Below are positions 1-5,388 of a stretch of 5,647 bases of DNA, piece by piece. Each line of letters starts with the position of its first letter. Position 1 is the stretch's first letter. The position numbers and the translations under genes are program-made. Source of the DNA: Modestobacter sp. (GTDB lineage Bacteria; Actinomycetota; Actinomycetes; Mycobacteriales; Geodermatophilaceae); the NCBI GenBank assembly GCA_025965775.1, contig JAOPWG010000051.1, positions 1 through 5,647 on the forward strand, in the 5' to 3' direction. Under the pieces are notes generated by a model that was not told the DNA's origin, searched no databases, and saw nothing but the letters and a program-made list of their open reading frames with translations.

Positions 1-255
1 GGCGTTGACCGCGTCGACGTCCGGCGGGGTGCCGGTGCCGCCGGCCCGGGCGGAGGCCACCAGGCCGGCGAGCGCGGCGTGCTCGGGCCAGACGCCCAGG
101 TGCACGCACACCTCCCGCGCCCGCCAGCCCGGCAACCGGGTCGGCCGGTCCAGGTCGACCGCCGCCGCCTGGGTGCAGAAGGCGTCCCAGGCGGACAGGA
201 CCCTCCCGCCGACCTCGTCGCGTCCGGCGTCGGTCATGCCCAGGTGTCGGCTCAT
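1..255 (-). CDS. Maleylpyruvate isomerase N-terminal-domain (DinB-like) protein, N-terminal part
   Basis: The gene starts at an ATG at 255 and runs off the left edge, so only the first 85 residues are visible. They contain a helix around residues 15-32 and then the motif TRLPGWRAREVCVHLG (residues 39-54). This matches the 'T.LPGW...D...HLG' signature of the mycothiol-dependent maleylpyruvate isomerase / DinB four-helix bundle. His52 is the position that usually serves as one of the metal ligands. In the family such proteins are metal-dependent, cytoplasmic, and often use mycothiol as cofactor, but most members have no known substrate. The start has only a weak purine-rich stretch (GGGGTGGG) before it. 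Met7 (ATG at 237) is an alternative start with no better ribosome site. The gene stands alone behind a 208-base gap. I am confident of the domain but not of the reaction. Confidence 0.82.
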   Translation of the reverse strand, partial: MSRHLGMTDAGRDEVGGRVLSAWDAFCTQAAAVDLDRPTRLPGWRAREVCVHLGVWPEHAALAGLVASARAGGTGTPPDVDAVNA

Positions 256-463
256 CGCCCACCCCTACCCCGGCCGGGTCCGCCGTGATCTCATGCCAGC
301 CCCCCGTTCCGGTTCCGCGCCGCCGGGTGGACCGGAGGCGGTGTCGACACCGGGACATGTCGACACCGGCGCGAGGGTCAGCCCCGGGGCGGCGGGGCGC
401 GTCCGGCCGCGCCGGACGCCCACCTCGGCGAGCGGGTCCCTGCGCAGTCTGCTGCCGTCGGGG
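256..463. other. Non-coding stretch upstream of the DinB-like gene
   Basis: These 208 bases lie between the start of the leftward DinB-like gene and the last stop of the degraded membrane-protein gene. I find no convincing gene here. Frames that cross it are continuations of out-of-frame or shadow readings. It holds the two TGTCGACA palindromes listed separately and presumably the promoter of the DinB-like gene, though I cannot pick a clear -10/-35 pair. Confidence 0.5.
340..367. promoter_or_regulatory. Paired TGTCGACA palindromes, possible operator
   Basis: GGTGTCGACACC at 340-351 is a perfect 12-base palindrome. A second copy, ATGTCGACACC, follows at 357-367 and shares the TGTCGACA core (342-349 and 358-365). 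The two cores are 16 bases apart centre to centre. The pair lies about 85-115 bases upstream of the DinB-like start and on no gene. Two close copies of a palindrome in an upstream region resemble a binding site for a dimeric repressor. No regulator gene is visible next to it, so the function is inference. Confidence 0.3.
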
Positions 464-899
464 TCACCGCCGGTGGGCTCCCGCCACGGCTCGTGTCGTG
501 GCCGGGGCCGCCGGCGGTTCCCGGACCCGGACCGAGACGCCTGCCAGCGCCAGCAGGAGGACAGTGGCCGCGCCCTCGCAGACCAGCGACAGGCCGGCGT
601 ACCGGGCGCCGAGGGTCTCCTGGAATCCGAACAGCGGGACCTCGGCGCTCAGCAGCAGGCCCGCGGCGGTGCCGGCGGCCAGGGTGGCGCCGGCCAGCGT
701 CATGGCCGGGAGGAGCCGGCGGGACACCAGCACGACGGCCACCGCCGAGCAACCCCGCGAGCAGGGTGTCGACGGCGAACAGCGGGCCGACGACGTGGAT
801 CGCCCGGTAGCCGTCCAGCCACAGCCGGCCGGGCACCAGGGCCATCCCGGCGAGCAGGACGGCGCCGGCCCGGCGCAGCGCCGTGCGCAGCGCGGTCAC
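464..899 (-). pseudogene. Small four-helix integral membrane protein, frameshifted
   Basis: Read leftward, this begins at a possible GTG at 899 (VTALRTALRRAG). It gives a hydrophobic helix, the motif RLWLDGYRAIH and a second helix ending DTLLAGLL. There the frame breaks. The sequence resumes one base out of register at about 742 with AVVLVSRRLLPAM and two more helices, and ends at a stop at 464-466. Removing one G from the GG at 745-746 (minus-strand sense) rejoins the helices as LLAGLLAVAVVLV. The restored protein is about 145 residues with four membrane segments. The 'LWLDGYR ... GPLF' pattern is familiar from small actinobacterial membrane proteins of unknown role. As sequenced, the first half reads on out of frame to a stop at 378, so the protein is broken or the base call is wrong. 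No good ribosome site precedes 899, and the frame is continuous with the upstream cupredoxin remnant. Confidence 0.6.
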
Positions 900-1284
900 G
901 GTGAGCGTCGTGCTCTGGCCGCACTGCACCGTGTCGGACGTGGCGTCGCTCAGCCCCGGGCCCGCGATCTCCAGCGAGTGGGTGGCCCGGCCGGCGTTGG
1001 CGATGGTGAAGGTGTAGGTCCCCGCCGTCAGCTCGCGGTCGGACAGGTCGATGGAGAAGTCCGACCCGGTCGCGGTGACGGCGTGCCCGTGGCCTCGGAC
1101 GCGCCCGGGGAACTGCCCGACCCAGCGCTGGACGAGCTGGTCCCCGGTCTCGCCGCCGGTGGCGGTCGCGGCGCCGGTGGTTCCGGTGGAGGCGCCGCCG
1201 CGGCCGGCGAGGGCGGCGAGGGCGGCGAGGGCCAGCACCGGCGCCCAGCCCGGCGGCCGGGCGGAGGAGGGGGGTGGTGCGCAC
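900..1284 (-). pseudogene. Secreted cupredoxin-like protein, truncated and frameshifted
   Basis: The best start is GTG at 1284, because GGAGG lies five bases before it. It gives MRTTPLLRPA. Then one extra base, either in the six-G run 1269-1274 or in the three C's at 1249-1251, moves the frame to GWAPVLALAALAALAG, the core of a signal peptide. A Thr/Gly/Ala linker follows, then a plastocyanin-like fold: DFSIDLSDRELTAGTYTF, NAGRATHSLEI (with the first copper-ligand His) and QSTTLTVTAL. Family members continue with a Tyr/Phe-Cys-Pro...His...Met loop that supplies the other copper ligands. Here that part is absent, and the frame runs straight into the membrane protein. The uninterrupted frame, GTG 1238 to a stop at 378, begins inside the signal peptide without a ribosome site. 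The product would be exported but could not form a normal type-1 copper site. Confidence 0.62.
1206..1232. repeat. Three 9-bp tandem repeats in the signal-peptide region
   Basis: The unit GGCGAGGGC occurs three times without mismatch (1206, 1215, 1224). On the minus strand it encodes the repeated Leu-Ala-Ala of the cupredoxin signal peptide core. The 9-base unit would let the copy number change in steps of three residues without altering the frame. Confidence 0.75.
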
Positions 1285-1289
1285 GAGGG

Positions 1290-1294
1290 CCTCC
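1290..1294 (-). promoter_or_regulatory. Ribosome binding site deciding the cupredoxin start
   Basis: On the minus strand this reads GGAGG, five bases before the GTG at 1284. It is the only good Shine-Dalgarno site near the start of the cupredoxin remnant. It places the original start outside the uninterrupted reading frame, which supports a frameshift between 1284 and 1238. Confidence 0.55.
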
Positions 1295-1328
1295 AGGAGT
1301 GGTGGGCTTCTTCCTGGCCATACGGGGC

Positions 1329-1358
1329 CCCGGGCCCGCTGGTTCACCGGGGCCCGGG
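1329..1358. promoter_or_regulatory. GC hairpin in the divergent control region
   Basis: CCCGGGCCC at 1329-1337 pairs perfectly with GGGCCCGGG at 1350-1358 around a 12-base loop. It sits between the divergent starts of the cupredoxin remnant (1284, minus) and the transporter (1403, plus). A further 10-base palindrome, CCCGCGCGGG, lies at 1376-1385 just before the proposed -10 site. Either could be an operator. In DNA this rich in GC such structures also arise by chance. Confidence 0.3.
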
Positions 1359-1389
1359 CGAGGGGCCCGTCGTCCCCCGCGCGGGCGGC

Positions 1390-1395
1390 TAACGT
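1390..1395 (+). promoter_or_regulatory. Probable -10 element of the transporter gene (leaderless)
   Basis: TAACGT matches the actinobacterial TANNNT consensus and stands out in a very GC-rich stretch. It ends seven bases before the GTG at 1403, which is the distance expected if transcription starts on the start codon itself. No Shine-Dalgarno site precedes either candidate start, which fits a leaderless transcript. I cannot identify a -35 element. Confidence 0.4.
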
Positions 1396-1402
1396 GCCGG
1401 TC

Positions 1403-3037
1403 GTGACCGACAGCGGAGGAGCCCGCCGGTCCGGCAGGGCCGGGCGGCCGGCGCGCCGCGGCCTCGTGCTGGCCGCCCTGATGCTCACCATGGCGCTGGC
1501 CGCGATGGACACGACCATCGTCGCCACCACGGTTCCCCAGATCGTCGGCGACATCGGGGGCTTCTCGCTGTTCAGCTGGTTGTTCTCGGTCTACCTGCTC
1601 ACCCAGACGGTGACGATCCCGATCTACGGCAAGCTGGCCGACCTGTACGGCCGCAGGCCGGTGCTGCTCATCGGGATCGGGGCGTTCCTGCTCGCCTCGG
1701 CGCTGTGCTCGCTGGCGTGGAGCATGGTCGCGCTGATCGCCTTCCGGGCGCTGCAGGGCATCGGCGCCGGGTCGATCCAGGCGACGGTCCAGACGGTCGC
1801 CGGCGACCTGTACTCGCTGGAGGAGCGCGGGAGGGTGCAGGGCTGGCTGTCCAGCGTGTGGGGCGTCGCGGCGGTGGCGGGGCCGACGCTGGGCGGCCTG
1901 TTCGCCGACTACGCGAGCTGGCGCTGGGTGTTCCTCGTCAACCTGCCGATCGGCGCGGTCGCCCTGCTCCTGCTCGTCCGGCACCTGCACGAGGCCGCCG
2001 CCCCCGCCCGGCAGCACCGGATCGACTACCTGGGCAGCGCCGGCACGCTGCTCGCCTGCGCCGTCCTGGTCTTCGCCCTGCTGCAGGGCGGCGTCGAGTG
2101 GGCCTGGCTGTCCGTCCCGAGCATCGGATGCTTCGCGCTGGCCGCGGTGCTCGTGGTGGGCACCATCGCGGTCGAACGGCGAGCCGCCGAGCCGGTGGTG
2201 CCCGGCTGGGTGTGGCGGCGGCGGGTGCTGGCCGGCGCCAACCTCAGCTACGTGGGGCTGGGTCTGCTGGTCATCGGCCCCAGCACCTTCCTGCCGACCT
2301 ACGCCCAGACCGTGCTGGGCTACGGCGCCGTCGCCGCCGGCTTCGTGCTGGCCAGCATGAGCGTGAGCTGGCCGCTGGCCGCCGCGCTGTGCAGCCACCT
2401 CTACCTGCGGATCGGCTTCCGGGACACCGCCCTGATCGGGGCGGTGCTGGCGCTGGCCGGCGTGGGTGGCTTCGTGCTCCTGCCCTATGCGGCGCCGGTC
2501 TGGGCAGCGGTGGCCTCGACGCTGGTGCTGGGGGCCGGGCTGGGACTGATCAGCACCCCGCTGGTGGTCGGCGTCCAGTCGACGGTCGTACGCGGCGAGC
2601 GGGGGGTGGCCACCGGGTCGCTGATGTTCTGCCGGTTCCTCGGGCAGAGCCTCGGCGCGGCCGTCTTCGGGGCGATCGTCAACAGCACCCTGCGCGCCCG
2701 GCTGGCCCACGCACCCGGCTCGCTGGGTGGCCTCCCTCCGGCGGACGGCGTGACCTCGGTGCTCGTCGGTGGTCAGGAACCGCCCCGGGTCGGCGACTAC
2801 CTGCGCCACGCGATGGACGCGGCGACCTCCTCGGTGTACCTCGCGCTCACCGTCGTGGGTGCGCTGACCGTGCTGGCCGTGCTCGTGACCCCGCGACGGT
2901 TTCCCGTGCTGCCGACCGGCCCCCGGGCCGTCCGGGACGGGAACACCCCTGCCGCGGCGGCCCTCGAGCCGGGCGGGGGCCCGGGAACGGCCGGGCCCCC
3001 GCCGTCCACCGGGGTGGTCAGCGGCCGCGGTTCCTGA
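1403..3037 (+). CDS. DHA2-family (EmrB/QacA-like) MFS multidrug exporter
   Basis: The predicted protein has 544 residues and fits a 14-helix drug:proton antiporter of the inner membrane. Visible family motifs, in order, are MDTTIVATTVPQI in helix 1 (residues 35-47), motif A GKLADLYGRR in the first cytoplasmic loop (76-85), RALQGIGAG in helix 4 (115-123), the antiporter motif C GVAAVAGPTLGG in helix 5 (154-165), and WRWVFLVNLPIG (173-184). The remainder alternates long hydrophobic helices up to about residue 495, followed by a Pro/Gly-rich cytoplasmic tail. The substrate cannot be read from the sequence; dyes, disinfectants or antibiotics are usual for the family. GTG 1403 was chosen because a TAACGT -10 element lies the right distance away for leaderless start. 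GTG 1394 is the alternative, and longer upstream readings lack a start signal. No TetR- or MarR-type regulator is adjacent. Its neighbour on the right converges on it with a 7-base gap. Confidence 0.93.
   Translation: MTDSGGARRSGRAGRPARRGLVLAALMLTMALAAMDTTIVATTVPQIVGDIGGFSLFSWLFSVYLLTQTVTIPIYGKLADLYGRRPVLLIGIGAFLLASALCSLAWSMVALIAFRALQGIGAGSIQATVQTVAGDLYSLEERGRVQGWLSSVWGVAAVAGPTLGGLFADYASWRWVFLVNLPIGAVALLLLVRHLHEAAAPARQHRIDYLGSAGTLLACAVLVFALLQGGVEWAWLSVPSIGCFALAAVLVVGTIAVERRAAEPVVPGWVWRRRVLAGANLSYVGLGLLVIGPSTFLPTYAQTVLGYGAVAAGFVLASMSVSWPLAAALCSHLYLRIGFRDTALIGAVLALAGVGGFVLLPYAAPVWAAVASTLVLGAGLGLISTPLVVGVQSTVVRGERGVATGSLMFCRFLGQSLGAAVFGAIVNSTLRARLAHAPGSLGGLPPADGVTSVLVGGQEPPRVGDYLRHAMDAATSSVYLALTVVGALTVLAVLVTPRRFPVLPTGPRAVRDGNTPAAAALEPGGGPGTAGPPPSTGVVSGRGS
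2972..3003 (-). terminator. Strong hairpin, likely terminator of the hydrolase gene
   Basis: The 13 bases at 2972-2984 pair perfectly with 2991-3003 around the 6-base loop GAACGG, giving an all-GC stem. It begins about 40 bases beyond the leftward hydrolase stop, a normal place for a terminator, yet lies inside the tail-coding end of the transporter gene. There is no T tract. GC stems without a T tract are common at actinobacterial gene ends. On the plus strand it would form ahead of the transporter's own stop. Confidence 0.5.
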
Positions 3038-3044
3038 CCGGCGC

Positions 3045-3917
3045 TCAGCCGGCCTGTGCCGGCCAGACCGCCAGCAGCGTCCGCAGCGCGGCCACCAGCG
3101 ACAGCGGCTGGTCCAGCATCGGGTGGTGGCCGGCGTCGGCCAGCTCGACGACCGGCAGCCGACCCGGGACCAGCCCGGCCATCTCCGCGGCCATCGCCGG
3201 GTCGACCAGGCCGTGCTCGCAACGGAACAGGGTGACCGGCGGGGTCAGCTGGGGCAGCAGGCCGCGCAGCAGCAACCGGTTGCCGAAGAAGTCCGGGTCG
3301 AACTTCCACTGCCAACCGCCCTCGACCGTGCGCAGCGAGTCCCGTGCGACGTGCTCCCGCACGTAGGGCAGTAGCACGTCCTGCGCCGGGAGCGTGCGGA
3401 AGTGCGTCATCGCCTCCGCCACGCTGCGGTACACCCGGTGCGGCCGCCGGCGCTCGCGCAGCCGCTGCTCGTCCGGGGCCGTGTCGTTGAGCGGGGAGTC
3501 GATGACGGCCACCCCGGACACCGCCTGCGGGGCATCGACACCGACGGTCACCGCCACCCAGCCGCCCATGCTGTGGCCGATGACGCTGGGACGGTCCAGG
3601 TTCTCGGCCGCCGCCACCGCGAGCACCTCGCGGGCCCACAGGTGTCCGTCGTAGGTCTCCCGCCGTCCGCTGTCCCCGTGCCCGGACAGGTCCGGCGCCA
3701 CGACCCGGTACCCGGTCAGCTGCGGGGCCACGTGGTCCCACCAGCCCGAGTGCGCGGCCCCGCCGTGCACGAGGACCACGCCCGGCGCACCGGCCTCGCC
3801 CCAGACCCGGTAGCGGACCGGCGTGCCGGCGACGGTGACCTGGCGGTGCTCGGGGCGGTCGGCCAGCGCGCGCTGGAACCACCCCGGGGCGTCGGGGGTG
3901 CTGGCCGGCTCGGTCAT
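3045..3917 (-). CDS. Alpha/beta-fold hydrolase
   Basis: The protein has 290 residues with a complete alpha/beta-hydrolase core. The oxyanion-hole motif is VLVHGG (residues 48-53). Strand 4 and its turn read VVAPDLSGHGDSG (72-84). The nucleophile elbow is GHSMGG with Ser116 as catalytic serine, and the C-terminal ADAGHHPMLDQP (260-271) carries the catalytic His, probably His264. The acid is likely Asp239 or Glu235 in FRCEHGLVDP. Residues about 145-215 form a charged helical cap. There is no signal peptide, so it is cytoplasmic. Esterase, epoxide hydrolase and C-C hydrolase subfamilies share these motifs, so the substrate is unknown. ATG 3917 was chosen because AGGAGG lies six bases upstream. 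An in-frame extension to 4088 would overlap the divergent VOC gene and lacks a ribosome site. It is divergent from the VOC gene and convergent with the transporter. Confidence 0.92.
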   Translation of the reverse strand: MTEPASTPDAPGWFQRALADRPEHRQVTVAGTPVRYRVWGEAGAPGVVLVHGGAAHSGWWDHVAPQLTGYRVVAPDLSGHGDSGRRETYDGHLWAREVLAVAAAENLDRPSVIGHSMGGWVAVTVGVDAPQAVSGVAVIDSPLNDTAPDEQRLRERRRPHRVYRSVAEAMTHFRTLPAQDVLLPYVREHVARDSLRTVEGGWQWKFDPDFFGNRLLLRGLLPQLTPPVTLFRCEHGLVDPAMAAEMAGLVPGRLPVVELADAGHHPMLDQPLSLVAALRTLLAVWPAQAG

Positions 3918-3923
3918 CGTCGT

Positions 3924-3929
3924 CCTCCT
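3924..3929 (-). promoter_or_regulatory. Ribosome binding site of the hydrolase
   Basis: On the minus strand this is AGGAGG, six bases before the ATG at 3917. It is a near-perfect match to the 16S rRNA tail and settles this start over in-frame extensions further upstream. Confidence 0.8.
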
Positions 3930-4069
3930 GCTGATCGGTGCGTCCCGGCGATCCTCTCCCGTGCCTCCGGGCGGGTTCGCCACCGGCACCCGGCGGCGTC
4001 GCGGGAGCGCCGATGAGTTCCGGGCCGTGGCAGGGTCCTGTCCTGCAACCGGGTCGGTCCCGGTTCGAG

Positions 4070-4074
4070 AGGAG
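4070..4074 (+). promoter_or_regulatory. Ribosome binding site of the VOC gene
   Basis: AGGAG lies six bases before ATG 4081, within the longer purine run GAGAGGAG (4067-4074). It fixes the start of the VOC protein and rules out the longer in-frame upstream reading from 3823, which overlaps the hydrolase gene. Confidence 0.8.
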
Positions 4075-4080
4075 CCCCCG

Positions 4081-4560
4081 ATGCCCACGACGACCCCCTG
4101 CCTCTGGTTCGACGGAACGGCCGAGCAGGCAGCCGAGCACTACGTCTCGATCTTCCCCAACTCGCAGATCACCTCGGTGTCACGCTACGGACCCGACATG
4201 CCCTTCCCGGAGGGCAGCGCGCTCACGGTGGAGTGGTCCCTGGACGGCCGGTCCTACCTGGGCCTCAACGGCGGACCGAACTACACCTTCAGCGAGGCGA
4301 TCAGCTTCCAGATCGCCTGCGCCGACCAGGCGGAGGTGGACCACTACTGGAACGCGCTGTCCGAGGGCGGCGAGGAGGGTCCCTGCGGCTGGCTCAAGGA
4401 CCGGTTCGGCGTCTCCTGGCAGGTCGTGCCGGCGCGGCTGCCGGAACTGCTGGGTGACCCCGACCCCGGCCGGGCGCAGCGGGCGATGCAGGCGATGATG
4501 CAGATGCGCAAGATCGTCGTCGCCGACCTGGAGCGCGCCGCGGACAGCGTGCCCGCCTGA
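4081..4560 (+). CDS. VOC-superfamily protein, PhnB-like
   Basis: The protein has 159 residues. It matches the PhnB-like / '3-demethylubiquinone methyltransferase' domain (PF06983) of the vicinal oxygen chelate superfamily. Recognisable parts are CLWFDGTAEQAAEHYVSIF (residues 7-25), the first beta-alpha unit, SALTVEWSLDGRSYLGLNGG in the middle strands, and GPCGWLKDRFGVSWQVVP (about 101-118), the typical 'G.CGW..D.FG..WQ..P' ending. A C-terminal helix (RAQRAMQAMMQMRKI) is usual for the group. Despite the domain's old name, most members have no shown methyltransferase activity, and the reaction here is unknown. It is cytoplasmic. It begins behind a good AGGAG site and is divergent from the hydrolase across 163 bases. 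Its last codon and stop (GCC TGA) coincide with the start of the 83-bp tandem repeat. Confidence 0.93.
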   Translation: MPTTTPCLWFDGTAEQAAEHYVSIFPNSQITSVSRYGPDMPFPEGSALTVEWSLDGRSYLGLNGGPNYTFSEAISFQIACADQAEVDHYWNALSEGGEEGPCGWLKDRFGVSWQVVPARLPELLGDPDPGRAQRAMQAMMQMRKIVVADLERAADSVPA

Positions 4561-4739
4561 GGACAGCCGCGGGAGCATCGCAGCGAGCGCCAGCGAGTGA
4601 GGAGCGGACCGCGGCGCGGAGTCGGGCCCAGGGAACCGCCTGAGGACAGCCGCGGGAGCATCGCAGCGAGCGCCAGCGAGTGAGGAGCGGACCGCGGCGC
4701 GGAGTCGGGCCCAGGGAACCGCCTGAGGACAGCCGCGGG
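4553..4739. repeat. 83-bp tandem repeat, two full copies plus a partial third
   Basis: Copy 1 spans 4553-4635 and copy 2 spans 4636-4718; the two match without mismatch. Copy 3 is cut after 21 bases (4719-4739), then departs, although the following GGCCCCAGGGACACGGCC resembles the end of the unit, as if its middle were deleted. The unit starts with CCGCCTGA, so copy 1 includes the stop codon of the VOC gene. Internally it holds CAGCGAG twice and two CCGCGG palindromes. GCCGCGG (4566-4572) can pair with CCGCGGC (4609-4615). The unit is not a multiple of three and is intergenic between convergent genes. Perfect identity suggests recent duplication or ongoing slippage or gene conversion. Confidence 0.95.
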
Positions 4740-4770
4740 CAGCAGGCCCCAGGGACACGGCCGGGCCCGC

Positions 4771-5388
4771 TCAGCTGCCCCGCAGGAGCTCCTCGAAGGA
4801 GGGGGTGCCGGCGAACGGGTCGGCCGGCCGGGCGCTCACCGGGCGACCGGCGACCAGGTCGGCCAGCTCGCCCGCCGCGCGGTCGACCCGACCGGCCAGC
4901 GCCGCGTCGGTGCCGCCGCCGGCCCAGTCCTCCGAGGCGACGAACACCCCGGTCGGGACGGTGACCGCCCGCAGGTAGGCGAACAGCGGCCGCATCGCGA
5001 ACTCCACGGCCAGCGAGTGCCGCGCCGTCCCGGCGGTGGCGCCGAGCAGCACCGGCTTCCCGATCAGCGCGTCCTTGTCCAGAACGTCGACGAAGGTCTT
5101 GAACAGACCGCTGTAGGAGGCCGAGAAGATCGGGGTCACCGCGATCAGCCCGTCCGCGCCGACCACCGTGTCGACGGCCGTGCGCAGGGACTCGTTCGGG
5201 AATCCGGTCACCAGCGCGTCCGCCAGGTCGCGGGCGTGCACCCGCAGCTCGACCACCTCGACGGTGGCGTCCTCCCCACGGGAACGCAGCGCCTCGACCG
5301 TCGCGGTGGTCAGCCGGTCGGCCAGCAGCCGGGTGGAGGAGGGGTTGCTCAGCCCGGCGCTGACGACGGCCAGCGTGCGCGTGGTCAT
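4771..5388 (-). CDS. NAD(P)H-dependent FMN reductase, CE1759 family (LLM partner)
   Basis: The protein has 205 residues with a flavodoxin-like fold. The FMN phosphate loop is SAGLSNPSSTRLLADRL (residues 10-26). The flavin-ring region TPIFSASYSGLFKTFVDVL (85-103) is characteristic of NADPH-dependent FMN reductases. GKPVLLGATAGTARHSL (110-126) is the conserved strand and loop seen in the subgroup that pairs with luciferase-like monooxygenases. It would reduce FMN with NAD(P)H and hand it to the monooxygenase encoded directly upstream. Its ATG at 5388 overlaps the stop of that gene (ATGA), indicating one operon with translational coupling. A GAGGGGG run about 12 bases upstream may assist. The gene ends 32 bases from the 83-bp repeat, convergent with the VOC gene. 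Family assignment rests on recalled resemblance to the TIGR04037 group. Confidence 0.93.
   Translation of the reverse strand: MTTRTLAVVSAGLSNPSSTRLLADRLTTATVEALRSRGEDATVEVVELRVHARDLADALVTGFPNESLRTAVDTVVGADGLIAVTPIFSASYSGLFKTFVDVLDKDALIGKPVLLGATAGTARHSLAVEFAMRPLFAYLRAVTVPTGVFVASEDWAGGGTDAALAGRVDRAAGELADLVAGRPVSARPADPFAGTPSFEELLRGS

Noticed and set aside
1274..1402. N-terminal extension of the transporter on the plus strand
   Set aside because: The added residues are low-complexity, run back over the cupredoxin start, and place a long tail before helix 1. The GTG at 1403 fits the family better.
285..1406. Plus-strand frame of 373 codons across the degraded locus
   Set aside because: It is antisense to recognisable cupredoxin and membrane-protein sequence and consists of low-complexity Arg/Gly/Pro/Ala.
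1028..2809. A 593-codon open frame on the minus strand opposite the transporter
   Set aside because: It is antisense to a clear MFS gene, has the Pro/Arg/Gln/His-rich, low-complexity make-up of a GC-rich shadow frame, and shows no domain motif.
3038..3052. Short hairpin CCGGC/GCCGG between the convergent stops as a terminator
   Set aside because: The stem has only five pairs and overlaps the hydrolase stop codon; the 13-pair stem at 2972-3003 is far more convincing.
1705..3366. A 553-codon plus-strand frame across the transporter and into the hydrolase
   Set aside because: It is a second frame over the transporter, extremely Arg/Gly/Pro-rich, and crosses the convergent gene end; it is a shadow.
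3918..4088. In-frame N-terminal extension of the hydrolase
   Set aside because: It would overlap the start of the divergent VOC gene and has no ribosome site, while AGGAGG six bases before ATG 3917 gives a clear start.
2797..4140. A 447-codon minus-strand frame over the hydrolase and into the VOC gene
   Set aside because: It is an Arg/Gly/Pro-rich alternative frame of the well-supported alpha/beta hydrolase.
4553..4739. CRISPR array
   Set aside because: The units abut without spacers and are 83 bp long, so this is a plain tandem repeat.
4180..4758. Minus-strand frames through the 83-bp repeat, with repeated peptide segments
   Set aside because: The unit is not a multiple of three, so copies are read in different frames. 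The peptides are products of the DNA repeat and run antisense into the VOC gene.
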